A stretch of 64,000 nt of DNA. Source: JAEUHZ01 sp964552795 (GTDB lineage Bacteria > Planctomycetota > UBA1135 > GCA-002686595). The notes beneath the pieces are model-generated. The model ran no database searches, was not told the DNA's origin, and saw only the letters and a list, made by a program, of their open reading frames with translations. The stretch spans positions 129,519 through 193,518 of the forward strand of contig CAZKIO010000003.1 of NCBI GenBank assembly GCA_964552795.1. The letters are read 5' to 3'. The translations under genes were made by a program, and so were the position numbers. This document shows positions 8,918-20,006 of the stretch, piece by piece. Each line of letters begins with the position of its first letter. Positions within the stretch are counted from its first letter, which is position 1.

Positions 8918-8923
8918 CGCCGC

Positions 8924-11842
8924 GTGAACAACGCACCCCGACCCCAGCAGCCGGAAGAACCCGCCCCCTCCGTCCTCGATCTCGTCGCCCGGCGCACCGG
9001 CGAAGCGCCGCGCGTGACGTTGCGCGACGAGGACTCGGCCGGCGCCGCGTCGCCGATGATCGACCCGGGTTCCAAGGAGAAGGCCGCGATCCCGGTCGGG
9101 CGCAGCAACCTCCAGTTCCTGGGCGAGATCGCGCGCGGCGGCATGGGGGTCGTCCTCAAGGGGCACGACACGGACCTGGGTCGCGACGTGGCGGTCAAGG
9201 TGCTCGACAAGCGGCTGGCCGATCGGCTCGAGGTCGTGCAGCGCTTCGTCGAAGAGGCGCAGATCGGCGGCCAGCTCCAGCACCCGGGCATCGTGCCCGT
9301 GTACGAGCTCGGGACGATGAAGGACGAACGGCCCTTCTTCACGATGAAGCTCGTGAAGGGCCGCACGCTGGCGGTGCTGCTGGCCGAGCGCGAATCGCCG
9401 GCCGCGGACCGGCGGCGGTTGATCGACATCTTCGAGTCGATCTGCCAGACGATGGGCTACGCGCATTCGCGCGGCGTGATCCACCGCGACCTGAAACCGG
9501 CCAACATCATGGTCGGCGCGTTCGGCGAGGTGCAGGTCGTCGATTGGGGGCTGGCCAAGGTGCTCGCGCGCGGCGGCACCGCCGACGAGAAGCGCGCGCG
9601 CGTGGCGCACTCGCAGCTCACCGTCCTGGAGACGGTGCGCTCGAGCCAGGGTTCGAGCACCGGCACGGACTCGATGGTGGGTTCGGTGATGGGCACGCCC
9701 GCCTACATGCCGCCCGAGCAGGCGTCGGGGCACGTCGATCGGCTCGACGAGCGCTCCGATGTGTTCGCCCTGGGTGCGATCCTGTGCGAGATCCTGACGG
9801 GCCTGCCGCCCTACGTCGGCGAGCGCGACGAGATCCTGTCCGCGGCGGCGCAGGCGGAGTGCGAGGGCGCATTCGCGCGCCTCGACGCCTCCGGCGCGGA
9901 CCCGGACCTCGTGAAGCTGACCAAGCAGTGTCTGGTGCCGGCTGCGGCGGCGCGCCCGGCGAACGCGGGCGTGCTGGCCGAGCGCGTGCACACCTACATC
10001 ATCTCGGTGGAGGAGCGCGCGCACGCCGCGCGCGTCGAGAGCGCCGCGGCGCAGGTGCGCGCCGAGCAGGAACGCAAGGCACGCCGCCTGACCGCGGCGC
10101 TCGGCGCGGCCGTCGTCGCGATCCTGCTGGTCGGCGGCGGCAGTTGGGCCTACGTACAGAACGAGCGCGCCAACCGCGAGCACGAGGAAGCCACGCGCTT
10201 GCGCGGGGAGGCCGAGCGGGATGCCCGGCTCGCGGTGGAGGTCGGCGACGAACTCGCGAAGGCTTCCGTGCACGAGGGCGGGGGGCGCTGGGCGGAGGCG
10301 ATCCTGGCTGCGGAACGCGCACAGGCCTTGGCGCGGGGCGGCGGCGCCAGCAGCGAATTGCTAGCGCGCGTCGAGGGCGTGTTGGTGAACCTGCAGAGGG
10401 AGCGCGATCGTGCACGGCGTGAGGCGGAGCGCGAGGCCGACAACCAGCGGCTCCTGGCCGAACTGCTCGAAGCCCGCGAGCCGATCTGGGGGGTCGAACG
10501 CGACGACCCCGCGCTCGCCGCCGCGAACCTGAAGCGCGTGTTCCAGGGCCACGGCATCGACATCGACAGCGGATCGCCCGAGGACGTCGCGTCGGCCCTG
10601 GTGCAGCGCGGCTTCGGATCCGAGATCGCGCTCTTCTTCGACTCCCTGACCGAGGTCCGCCGCCTGAGCCGCGATCAGGCGGGCACCGGCCGGGCGCTGG
10701 ACGTCGCTCACGCGGTGGATCCCGATCCGCTGCGCGCCGACCTGCGCGAAGCACTGGCCGCGGGCGCGCTCGAGATCCTGAACGGGATCGTCGATTCGGG
10801 TTTCGAAGGCCAGCCGCCGATCACGATCGAGTTGCTCGGCTCGGCGCTGCAGCAACTGGGTCAGCGAGAGACCGCGCGGCGCGTCTACCGGACCGGGATC
10901 GACCGCTTCCCGAGCGAGTTCTCGCTGCACTACCGGCTGGGAAGGCTTCTCACGCCGCCGGAGCTCGAGAACGGCGTCAGCGAGGATCTGCAGGAAGGCG
11001 TCGAGTGCTACCGCGCCGCGCTCGCGCTGCGCCCCGACAGCACGGTCGTGCGCTACTACTTGGGGCGCCTCTACAGCAAGCTCGGCCAGTTCGACCGCTC
11101 GATGGAGCAGTTCACGATCGCTCTCCGGCAGCGTCCGGACGACGGAACCTTCCTGTTCCACATCGGTGTGAACCACTACCGGCTCGGCCGAGCCGAACCG
11201 GCGCTGGCGATCCTCCGTGGTCTCGTCGATCGCTCCGAACCCGCGTGGCTGCGGGGCTGGTCGGCCTTGATGGCGGGGCACTGCCTCCTGACGCAGGGCA
11301 AGGCGCAGGAAGCCATCGCGTACTTCGAGCGCGCGGTCGAGGCGGATCGAGGTCAGTCCCGGTTCTACGCGGGCCTGCTCGAAGCCGTGCTCGCGTCCGG
11401 GCAAGTCGACGAGAAGCAGCGGGTGCTGCGCGAGTTCCTGGCACGGTTCCCGGACGACGCCGACGTGCTCAACAATCTGGCCTGGCCTCTCGCCACGGCG
11501 GCGGATGTGCGGATGCGCGACCTGGACGAGGCCATCCGATTGGCGCGGCGATCGGTCGAGATCCATGACGGCGATGCAGCCTGGAACACGCTGGGCGTGG
11601 CATTGTTCTACGCGGGCGACCTGGAGGGTGCGCTCGAGGCGCTGCGCCGTTCGGTGCGCCTGCAGGGCACGGGCAACATCGTCGACTGGCTGTTCCTCGC
11701 CATGGCGCACCACCGGATCGGCAACACGGGCGAGGCGCGGGTCTGGTACGAACGCTCCGTCGGTTGGATGCAGGCCCGGTCCGGCATCGATCCGGAGGTC
11801 GCGCGCTTCCGGGCCGAAGCCGACGTCGTGTTCGGCAAGTGA
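8924..11842 (+). CDS. transmembrane Ser/Thr protein kinase with C-terminal TPR repeats
   Basis: 972 residues from a GTG start, chosen because no Shine-Dalgarno is seen and a TATCGT box lies six bases upstream; an ATG at 8861 would add 21 poor residues. The kinase domain is Hanks-type: glycine loop GEIARGGMGVV (about 67-77), Lys92 in AVKVL, catalytic HRDLKPANIM (about 187-196), DWG instead of DFG (about 207-209) and MPPEQASG. One transmembrane helix follows at about 390-410. After it come a coiled segment and a long helical region with TPR-like repeats, from about 640 to the end. The topology implies a cytoplasmic kinase and an exported TPR domain that probably binds protein partners. It is a planctomycete-style receptor kinase with unknown ligand and targets. 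Confidence 0.9.
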   Translation: MNNAPRPQQPEEPAPSVLDLVARRTGEAPRVTLRDEDSAGAASPMIDPGSKEKAAIPVGRSNLQFLGEIARGGMGVVLKGHDTDLGRDVAVKVLDKRLADRLEVVQRFVEEAQIGGQLQHPGIVPVYELGTMKDERPFFTMKLVKGRTLAVLLAERESPAADRRRLIDIFESICQTMGYAHSRGVIHRDLKPANIMVGAFGEVQVVDWGLAKVLARGGTADEKRARVAHSQLTVLETVRSSQGSSTGTDSMVGSVMGTPAYMPPEQASGHVDRLDERSDVFALGAILCEILTGLPPYVGERDEILSAAAQAECEGAFARLDASGADPDLVKLTKQCLVPAAAARPANAGVLAERVHTYIISVEERAHAARVESAAAQVRAEQERKARRLTAALGAAVVAILLVGGGSWAYVQNERANREHEEATRLRGEAERDARLAVEVGDELAKASVHEGGGRWAEAILAAERAQALARGGGASSELLARVEGVLVNLQRERDRARREAEREADNQRLLAELLEAREPIWGVERDDPALAAANLKRVFQGHGIDIDSGSPEDVASALVQRGFGSEIALFFDSLTEVRRLSRDQAGTGRALDVAHAVDPDPLRADLREALAAGALEILNGIVDSGFEGQPPITIELLGSALQQLGQRETARRVYRTGIDRFPSEFSLHYRLGRLLTPPELENGVSEDLQEGVECYRAALALRPDSTVVRYYLGRLYSKLGQFDRSMEQFTIALRQRPDDGTFLFHIGVNHYRLGRAEPALAILRGLVDRSEPAWLRGWSALMAGHCLLTQGKAQEAIAYFERAVEADRGQSRFYAGLLEAVLASGQVDEKQRVLREFLARFPDDADVLNNLAWPLATAADVRMRDLDEAIRLARRSVEIHDGDAAWNTLGVALFYAGDLEGALEALRRSVRLQGTGNIVDWLFLAMAHHRIGNTGEARVWYERSVGWMQARSGIDPEVARFRAEADVVFGK

Positions 11843-11860
11843 CCCGCGCTACGGCGGGGT

Positions 11861-11873
11861 GGAGTCTGACTCC
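11861..11873. terminator. small hairpin between convergent genes
   Basis: GGAGT-CTG-ACTCC forms a 5-bp stem in the 32-base gap between the kinase stop and the ldhA stop. It has no U-tract on either strand, so a terminator role rests only on position. Confidence 0.3.
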
Positions 11874-11874
11874 C

Positions 11875-12897
11875 TCACGGTGCGATCAGGCGCGTGCTCA
11901 CCAGGTTCTCGTCCTGGATCGTCCCGCGTTCGAAGTCGGTGGCGTTCCGGATCGTCGTCTCGGCGATCGCCGTGCAGGCCTCGCGCGTGAAGAACGCCTG
12001 GTGCGCGGTGATCAACACGTTCGGGAACGTGAGCAGGCGCACGAACACGTCGTCCTGGATCACCTCCTCGGACAGGTCCCTGAAGAACAGGTCGCCCTCT
12101 TCCTCGTACACGTCGAGCCCCACGGAGCCGAGGCGGCCGCGCTTCAGGGCGGCGATCAGCGCGCGCGTGTCCACGACGGCGCCGCGGCTGGTGTTGATCA
12201 GCATCGCGCCCGGCTTCATCGCCGCGAACGCGGCCGCGTCGATCAGGTGCCGCGTGTCGGGCGTCAATGGGCAGTGGAGCGTGAGGATGTCGGACTGCGC
12301 GTACAACTCGGCGAGCGGGACGTAGCGCACGCCGAGCGCCTGGCACTCGGGGTTCGGCTGCAGGTCGTTGGCCAGCACGCGGCAGCCGAAACCGGTGAGC
12401 AGCTGGCACACGACGGCGCCGATCCGGCCCGTCCCGATCACGCCGGCCGTCTTGCCGTGCATGTCGAAGCCCATCAGGCCGGCCAGCGAGAAGTTCTGCT
12501 CGCGCACGCGGTTGTAGGCGCGGTGCAGCTTGCGGTTCAGGCTGAGCATCAAGCCGATGGCGTGCTCCGCGATCGCGTGCGGCGAATAGGCCGGCACGCG
12601 CAGCACGACGAGGCCCAGCCGGTCGGCCTCGGCGACGTCCACGTGGTTGAAGCCGGCCGAGCGCAGCGCGACGAGCCGCGTTCCCCCGGCGTGCAAGGCC
12701 CGCAGGACGGGCCCGGACGCGTCGTCGCCCGAGAACAGCGCGACGGCTGCGCAACCGTGCGCGGCGCCCGCCGTGGCCGGCGACAGTTGCACGTCGAGGT
12801 AGACGAGCTCGTGCGCGCCGGACTTGGAGGCCCGTGCGTTGGCCGCGTCCAGGAACGGCCGCTCGTAGGGCTTGCTGGAGTAGATGGCGATCTTCAT
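11875..12897 (-). CDS. ldhA: D-lactate dehydrogenase (NAD-dependent 2-hydroxyacid dehydrogenase)
   Basis: 340 residues from the ATG of MKIAIYSSKPYERPF; an upstream extension in the same frame is low-complexity and was not used. The protein resembles fermentative D-lactate dehydrogenase along its whole length as I recall that family. Landmarks are LRSAGFNHVDV, VPAYSPHAIAEHAIGLML, the NAD-binding GVIGTGRIG, NTSRGAVVD (catalytic Arg region), GLDVYEEEGDLFF (Glu) and LITAHQAFFT (His). It would reduce pyruvate to D-lactate with NADH in the cytoplasm. It is convergent with the kinase gene and stands alone. Confidence 0.9.
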   Translation of the reverse strand: MKIAIYSSKPYERPFLDAANARASKSGAHELVYLDVQLSPATAGAAHGCAAVALFSGDDASGPVLRALHAGGTRLVALRSAGFNHVDVAEADRLGLVVLRVPAYSPHAIAEHAIGLMLSLNRKLHRAYNRVREQNFSLAGLMGFDMHGKTAGVIGTGRIGAVVCQLLTGFGCRVLANDLQPNPECQALGVRYVPLAELYAQSDILTLHCPLTPDTRHLIDAAAFAAMKPGAMLINTSRGAVVDTRALIAALKRGRLGSVGLDVYEEEGDLFFRDLSEEVIQDDVFVRLLTFPNVLITAHQAFFTREACTAIAETTIRNATDFERGTIQDENLVSTRLIAP

Positions 12898-13422
12898 GGC
12901 GTTCGCGGCGGGGGCGGGTGGGGTGCGGGGCGGAGAGTCCGCGCTCCAGGGGGCCCCCGCGTCCATACGCCCTGGGAGGAGGGTACCGGCCCTTCAGGAA
13001 ACGCACGCTTGCGGTCGATCCTCCCGGCGTCCACAATCCTGGACGCGACTGCAGGGCCAAGACCCCGCTCGTCGCACCCGACGCAGCAGCACACGGTGAA
13101 GACCTGGGCTCCTCTGAGTCCGGGTCTTCTGTGCAACTGACGACAAGCACGGCGCAATCACGCCGCGCACCCTGGCCGGACGGATCCACCGGCCCCTGGT
13201 TCGAGTCCGCACCGCGCGGCCCGCCAGTCCGCAGGATCCGACCTCGCGGAGCCGGATGGCTCCGCCCCGCGCGCCCCGCGGTACGAATCGCGGGACGCAC
13301 CGCGCGGGACAACTTCCGGCCCTACCCCAAGACCGCGCGCCCCGGCCAGGCCGGGACACCGCCGCGGCACCACTCCACCCCGGCGTGCATTCCGCGCGCC
13401 GCGGCGGGGGATCCACAACCAC
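12898..13422. other. 525-base region without a gene, upstream of the helicase, with two hairpins
   Basis: No frame here looks coding. Two inverted repeats stand out. GCGGAGCC-GGAT-GGCTCCGC at 13246-13265 is an 8-bp perfect stem with a 4-base loop. CCCGGCC-A-GGCCGGG at 13341-13355 could fold as a 5-bp stem with a 5-base loop. Both are on the helicase side and may belong to a long 5' leader. The region also contains the ldhA promoter on the other strand, which I could not locate. Confidence 0.4.
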
Positions 13423-14976
<1,554 letters not shown>

Positions 14977-14979
14977 CGG

Positions 14980-14995
14980 CCGCGCCGCGGCGCGG
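14980..14995. terminator. perfect 16-base palindrome between convergent genes
   Basis: CCGCGCCGCGGCGCGG is perfectly palindromic. It sits in the 28-base gap between the helicase stop and the stop of the opposing membrane protein gene. It could serve transcription from both sides. There is no U-tract, which is common in such GC-rich genomes. Confidence 0.4.
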
Positions 14996-15004
14996 TTCTC
15001 GCGG

Positions 15005-16258
15005 TCAGACCAGGAACGCGAGGCCCGCCGCCAGCGCGGCGAGGCCCAGCGCGAGCGGCAGAAGGGTCCGCCGCAGGCTCGGTGCGCCGAGACCGGCGGC
15101 GATCCCGCCCTTGACCAGCGTGTTGGAGACGACGGCGAGCACGATCGCGACGGCGGCGGCGTGCATCAGGTCGTCCTGGCTTCCGGCCAGCTCGGCCATC
15201 GAGAGCGTGATCGCATCCACGTCGGTCAGTCCCGCCAGTGCGGCCGCCAGGTACAGCCCGCCCTCGCCCATCCAGGTCTGCGCCGCGCGTGCGATCAGCA
15301 GCACCACCGCGAACAGGAATCCGAACCGGATCGCCTGGCCCAACTCGAACGGGTTGCTTCCGGCGCTGACCTCGGCCGTGGCCTCGCCGCGCGCGCGCCG
15401 GCGCAGCCACAGCACGGCGACGAGGCTGGCCGCGATCGCCGCGCCCAGCGGCACGAGCAGCACGGCCAGCAGCTCGCGGCGGATCACGCTGGCGAGCACG
15501 AGCACGCGCACCAGCATCACGGTCCAGGCCAGCAGGATGCCCAGCGCCAGGGCCGAGGCCAGCGCCGGTTCCTGGCGGCTGCGCTTGGTGAAGTTGAGCG
15601 TCACGGCGGTGCTGGAGACGAGGCCCCCCAGCAATCCGGTCAAGCCCACGCCGTGCTCACGCCCCAGCAGCTTCACGAGCACGTAGCTGGCGAAGTCGAC
15701 CGCGCTGATCAGCACGACCATCCACCAGATGCGGTAGGGGTTGAGCACGTCCCACGGCGGCGGCCCGTAGCTCTGGTCGGGCACCAGCGGGAGTACGATC
15801 ACGGACACGATCAGGAACTTGAGCGTGGCCTCGACGTCGGCCGCCTCGATCCGGCGAGCGAGCGCGTGCAGCCACTCCTTGAGGGCCAGCACCAGCACGC
15901 TGGCGACCGCCAGCATGGCCGCGAGGCGCAGCTCTCCCAGCATGCACACGACGCCGATGAGGTAGGACAGGAGCGCGCTGACTTCGGTGGTGATCCCGAC
16001 CTCGCCCTTGAGACCCGTCAGCACGTACGAACTCGTCACCAAGAGAGCCACGGCGGCGAACGCGGCGAGCGGCGCCCAACTCACGCCCATCCGCGCGTCG
16101 AGCCATGTCGCGAGCGCGCCCGACAGCGCGATCAGCGCGAACGTGCGCACGCCTGCGAACCCCAGGCCGGCCTGCTTGCTGCGCTCGCGTTCCAGTCCCA
16201 GCAGGACGCCGAGCCCCAGCGCGATCGCGAAGCGCAGCGCCAACTCCTGGTCCGTCAT
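15005..16258 (-). CDS. MgtC/DUF4010-type polytopic membrane protein
   Basis: 417 residues with about a dozen hydrophobic segments. The N-terminus (MTDQELALRFAIALGLGVLL then GLERE) has the MgtC/SapB-like signature, and the C-terminal two thirds match the DUF4010 style, with GLTGLLGGLVSSTAVT and GLTDVDAITLSMAEL. It is an inner-membrane protein of unknown transport or regulatory role. The start is supported by a TAGACT box exactly six bases upstream, suggesting a leaderless mRNA. It is divergent from the sensor kinase gene and convergent with the helicase gene. Confidence 0.85.
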   Translation of the reverse strand: MTDQELALRFAIALGLGVLLGLERERSKQAGLGFAGVRTFALIALSGALATWLDARMGVSWAPLAAFAAVALLVTSSYVLTGLKGEVGITTEVSALLSYLIGVVCMLGELRLAAMLAVASVLVLALKEWLHALARRIEAADVEATLKFLIVSVIVLPLVPDQSYGPPPWDVLNPYRIWWMVVLISAVDFASYVLVKLLGREHGVGLTGLLGGLVSSTAVTLNFTKRSRQEPALASALALGILLAWTVMLVRVLVLASVIRRELLAVLLVPLGAAIAASLVAVLWLRRRARGEATAEVSAGSNPFELGQAIRFGFLFAVVLLIARAAQTWMGEGGLYLAAALAGLTDVDAITLSMAELAGSQDDLMHAAAVAIVLAVVSNTLVKGGIAAGLGAPSLRRTLLPLALGLAALAAGLAFLV

Positions 16259-16264
16259 GCAGGC

Positions 16265-16270
16265 AGTCTA
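16265..16270 (-). promoter_or_regulatory. TAGACT -10-like box six bases before an ATG
   Basis: On the minus strand TAGACT is followed by GCCTGC and then the ATG at 16258. Spacing and form match the boxes before the starts at 8924, 21240 and 46644. Confidence 0.4.
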
Positions 16271-16523
16271 GGAGCCGCCCCGGTCCGGGGAGCTGGGCCG
16301 CGCGGCCCAGGCGTGGGTGGGGGGGGGCGGCCCGGAGCGGGATTCCGGCCCTCCGTGCCAGCCCCGAGAATCGGTCCGAGGACCGGGGCTTCGGCCAGGA
16401 TCCGGCCGGATTCCAGGGTGTTGCTTTGGGAGGGGCCCGACAAGCCCCCCCCGCGGGCTCAAGCGCGGCCCCGCGCGCTCCGAACTGTCCTGTCAGGCGG
16501 TGTCCTCTGTGCGGGCCCCTCCG

Positions 16524-18677
16524 ATGAAGGTCGTCCACAAACTACTCCTGGCGCCGGTCCTCGTCTTCGGCGCGATCCTCGGCGTCGGCCAATACGTCGC
16601 TTCCACGACCGAGGACGCGTTGCGCGCCGAGATCATGGACCACTCGGCGCAGCAGTGCGCGACCGTGATGAACGAGATCGACCGGCTCGTGGCGACGCGG
16701 GTCGAGGACTGGCAGGCCTACGCCAGCACACCGCTCGTGCGCAGGGCCCTGCGCGCCTCCAACGACGCCTTCGCCGCCGACGACCTGCGCGAGGCGCGCA
16801 TCGACGAGGACGATGCGCAGTGGCGCGCGGCGCCGCCGGACGAGACCACGCCGTTGATGGTCGAGCTGATGGAGAACGAGGTCTCGAGGGACCTTCGAGC
16901 CCGGCTGGAGACCCTCGAGCGCGCGGCGGGGTTCCCGGTCTACGGCGAAGTGTTCCTGACCAACCGCTACGGCGCAAACGTCGCGCAGACCGGACGGACC
17001 TCCGACTACCGCCAGAACGACGAGGACTGGTGGTCCACGGCCAGCACCAAGGGCTACTACGTCGGTCCGCTCTCGTACGACGAATCCGCGCGTTCGGACT
17101 CCATCGACCTGTGCATACGGATCGAGGACGAGAACGGCAACCTGATGGGCGTGCTCAAGGCGGTCTTCGACGTCCGGGAGATCTTCCGGCTGTTCGACGA
17201 GCGCGTCGCCGCCGTGGCGAGCCGCGGCGACCGCTGCCTGCTCCTGGCGGGCAACCGCAGCATCCTGCGGGCCTGCGGCCGGACCCGGGACCTGGTCTCG
17301 GAGGAGTCGGACTGGCTCCACGCCCTGGCTTGGCCCGAAGTCGGCCAGGCCCAGGCCTTCGAGCGGACCGTGCCGGAGACCGGCGGGCGCTACCTGTTGA
17401 GCATCGCCCGGTCGGGCGGCCACCGCCGCTTCCCCGGCCTGGGCTGGCTGGTCCTGATCGAGGAGGACGCGGCCGCGGCGTTGCTGCCCGCCACGCGGAT
17501 GCACGGCCAGGTGCTGCGGATCGCGCTCGCGGCAGGGCTCGTGGCGGCGGTGATCAGCGGCTGGCTCGCGTACTCGCTCTCCAGGCGCTTCGGCGCGCTG
17601 GCGCGTGCCGCGCAAGCCCTGGGCGACGGCGACCGCGGCGCGCGCGTGCCCGACCTGGGCGCCGACGAGCTCGGTCAGCTTGCCCGGTCGTTCAACCGCA
17701 TGGCCGAGGAGTCCGCGCGAGCGACCGCCGACCTGGAGCGCCGTCACGCCGAGCTGTCGCGCGAGATGCAGGAGCGCAAGCTGGCCGAGGCGCAGCGCGA
17801 GACGCTCGCCGCGCAGCTCGTGGCGGCGCAGAAGCTGGAATCCATCGGACGCCTGGCGGCCGGCGTCGCCCACGAGATCAACACGCCCACGCAGTACGTG
17901 GGGGACAACCTGCGCTTCCTGGAAGCCAGCCTGGCCGACCTGCTGGCCGTGACCGGGAGCGTCGAGCAGCTCGTGGACGCCGCCGAGTCCGGAGCCCTGG
18001 ACGCACAGTCGCTCGCCGAGGCGCGCGCGCGTCTGGCGCGGGCCGACCTGGGTTTCCTCACGGCGGAACTGCCCGTCGCGACGGCGCAGGCGATCGAGGG
18101 CGTCGATCGGATCGCGTCCATCGTGCGCGCCATGAAGGAATTCTCGCACCCCGGGACGAAGGACAAGGTCGCCCTCGACGTCAACCGCGCGATCAGCAGC
18201 ACGGTCACCGTCGGCCGCAACGAATGGAAGTACGTCGCCGAGGTCGAGACCGATTTCGATCCCACGCTCCCGGTGATCCAGGCCCTCCCCGGCGAGCTGA
18301 ACCAGGTGCTGCTCAACATCATCGTCAACGCCGCGCACGCGATCGCCGAGAAGAACGAGAAGGGCTGTCCGGACGCGGCCGCCGGCCTCGACGGCCGGAT
18401 CCGCATCGCGACGCGCCGCGCGGGCGAGTCCGTCGAGATCCGCATCTCCGACACCGGTTGCGGCATCCCGCGCGAGATCCGCGAGAAGATCTTCGACCCG
18501 TTCTTCACGACGAAGGGCGTGGGCAAGGGCACGGGCCAGGGCCTGGCGATCGCGCACGACGTCGTGGTCAACAAGCACGGCGGATCGATCGCCATCGAGG
18601 ATGCGCCCGGCGGCGGAACGACGTTCGTGCTGCGCCTGCCGATCGACGCGGCGGCCGGCGCGCTGGCCACGGCCTGA
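16524..18677 (+). CDS. membrane sensor histidine kinase with extracytoplasmic Cache-like domain
   Basis: 717 residues from the ATG of MKVVHKLLLAPVLVFGAI; longer in-frame starts give Gly/Pro-rich sequence and were rejected. Topology: a first transmembrane helix (about 7-25); a roughly 300-residue outer sensor domain of Cache type (VFLTNRYGANVAQTGRTSDY and GVLKAVFDVREIF); a second helix (about 329-352); a HAMP region; a coiled coil; the phosphoacceptor helix AHEINTPTQYVGDN with His near 450; and the ATPase domain (N box LLNIIVNAAHAI, DTGCGIP, GKGTGQGLAI). It is likely to autophosphorylate on sensing a small ligand and pass phosphate to the response regulators encoded directly downstream. Confidence 0.92.
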   Translation: MKVVHKLLLAPVLVFGAILGVGQYVASTTEDALRAEIMDHSAQQCATVMNEIDRLVATRVEDWQAYASTPLVRRALRASNDAFAADDLREARIDEDDAQWRAAPPDETTPLMVELMENEVSRDLRARLETLERAAGFPVYGEVFLTNRYGANVAQTGRTSDYRQNDEDWWSTASTKGYYVGPLSYDESARSDSIDLCIRIEDENGNLMGVLKAVFDVREIFRLFDERVAAVASRGDRCLLLAGNRSILRACGRTRDLVSEESDWLHALAWPEVGQAQAFERTVPETGGRYLLSIARSGGHRRFPGLGWLVLIEEDAAAALLPATRMHGQVLRIALAAGLVAAVISGWLAYSLSRRFGALARAAQALGDGDRGARVPDLGADELGQLARSFNRMAEESARATADLERRHAELSREMQERKLAEAQRETLAAQLVAAQKLESIGRLAAGVAHEINTPTQYVGDNLRFLEASLADLLAVTGSVEQLVDAAESGALDAQSLAEARARLARADLGFLTAELPVATAQAIEGVDRIASIVRAMKEFSHPGTKDKVALDVNRAISSTVTVGRNEWKYVAEVETDFDPTLPVIQALPGELNQVLLNIIVNAAHAIAEKNEKGCPDAAAGLDGRIRIATRRAGESVEIRISDTGCGIPREIREKIFDPFFTTKGVGKGTGQGLAIAHDVVVNKHGGSIAIEDAPGGGTTFVLRLPIDAAAGALATA

Positions 18678-18743
18678 CTCCATGGAGCGCTCCAGCGAAC
18701 CGCGACGCACGGCACGGACCGCGAAGCGGTCCCGGGAAGGATC

Positions 18744-19952
18744 ATGAAGAAGAACATCCTGTTCGTCGACGACGAGCCGCATGTGCGCGACGGCTTGCGC
18801 CGCATGCTCCACGGGCAGCGCGGGGTGTGGGAGATGTCGTTCGCGGAAGGCGGTGCGCAGGCGCTGGAGATCCTCGCGGCGACGCCGCACGACGTGATCG
18901 TCACGGACATGCGCATGCCCCACATGAACGGGGCCGAGCTCCTCGCGCGCGTGCACGAGCTGCACCCCAGGGTCGTGCGCATCGTGCTGTCCGGCCACAG
19001 CGAGCAGGAGGCGGTCATGCGCTCGGTCATGGTCGCGCACCAGTTCCTCAACAAGCCCTGCGATGCGGCCTTCCTGAAGGCGGTCGTGGAGCGCGCCTGC
19101 CAGTTGGGCGACATGCTGGGCAGCGAGCAGGTCTTGAAGGCCGTCGGCGATCTCAAGGCGCTGCCCTCGCTGCCGAGCGTCTATCAGCGCCTGACGGCCG
19201 CGATGGCGGACCCAGAGGTCGACTTCGACGACGTCACCGCGATCGTGCAGGAGGATCCGGCGATCTGTGCCAAGGTGCTGCAGGTCGTCAACTCCAGCTT
19301 CTTCGGCCTCGCCAAGAGCGTCTCCAGCATCCGGCAGGGGGTCTCGTTCCTGGGCCTGGCGACCTTGAAGAACCTGACGCTCTCGGCGGCCGTCTTCCGC
19401 CAGTTCGAGGGCTGCAACTCCGTGCCGGGATTCTCGATCGAGGAGGAGCAGGCCCACGCGGCGCTGAGCGCGCGCATCGCGCAGCGCCTGGCGCCCGCCA
19501 AGAACCTGATGGAGGACGCGTTCCTGTCCGCGCTCCTCAAGGACGTCGGCCTGCTCGTGCTCGCCGCCGAGATGCCCGACACCCTCACCCGCGCGCTCGA
19601 CCTTGCGAAGGCCAGCGGGCGGCCGCTGCACGAATGCGAACGAGAGATCCTGGGAACGTCGCATGCCGAGATCGGCGGCTACCTGCTCGGCATCTGGGGC
19701 ATGCCCTACCCGATCGTCGAGGCCGTCGCGTTCCACCACCGGCCGGGCCGCGTGGGCGCGAGCACGTTCGACGTGCTGGGCGTGATCCACGTGGCGGACG
19801 TGCTGGCGCATCAGGCCGTTTCCGGCAAGGGCCGGGAGGGCGTGCCGCCGCCGGAGCTCGACCTGGACTACATCGCCGCCGTGGGACAGTCCGAGGCGCT
19901 GGCGGCGTGGCGCGATCTGGCGGCGCATGAGGCCCAGAAGCTCGTCTCCTGA
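18744..19952 (+). CDS. response regulator with HDOD output domain
   Basis: 402 residues; the ATG has GGAAGGA upstream. The receiver domain covers about residues 1-120 (acidic pair in FVDDEP, phosphoacceptor Asp55 in VTDMRMP, Lys in FLNKPC). From about 135 an HDOD domain follows (LPSLPSVYQRL, VNSSFFGL, FLGLATLKNL, FHHRPG), which in known proteins is a non-catalytic relative of HD hydrolases. It is the second gene after the sensor kinase, 66 bases on, and most likely its partner. The output is probably protein-protein or signalling rather than DNA binding, since no DNA-binding domain is visible. Confidence 0.92.
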   Translation: MKKNILFVDDEPHVRDGLRRMLHGQRGVWEMSFAEGGAQALEILAATPHDVIVTDMRMPHMNGAELLARVHELHPRVVRIVLSGHSEQEAVMRSVMVAHQFLNKPCDAAFLKAVVERACQLGDMLGSEQVLKAVGDLKALPSLPSVYQRLTAAMADPEVDFDDVTAIVQEDPAICAKVLQVVNSSFFGLAKSVSSIRQGVSFLGLATLKNLTLSAAVFRQFEGCNSVPGFSIEEEQAHAALSARIAQRLAPAKNLMEDAFLSALLKDVGLLVLAAEMPDTLTRALDLAKASGRPLHECEREILGTSHAEIGGYLLGIWGMPYPIVEAVAFHHRPGRVGASTFDVLGVIHVADVLAHQAVSGKGREGVPPPELDLDYIAAVGQSEALAAWRDLAAHEAQKLVS

Positions 19953-20006
19953 CGTCGCCGGATCGCAAGCAGACCTGGAACACCATCTCCCCCGAGGAAA
20001 CTCCTC

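Noticed and set aside
13198..13208. GGTTCGAGTCC, which looks like a tRNA T-loop
   Set aside because: The flanking CCTGG and CCGCA do not pair as a T-stem, and no acceptor or anticodon arm fits within 80 bases on either side.
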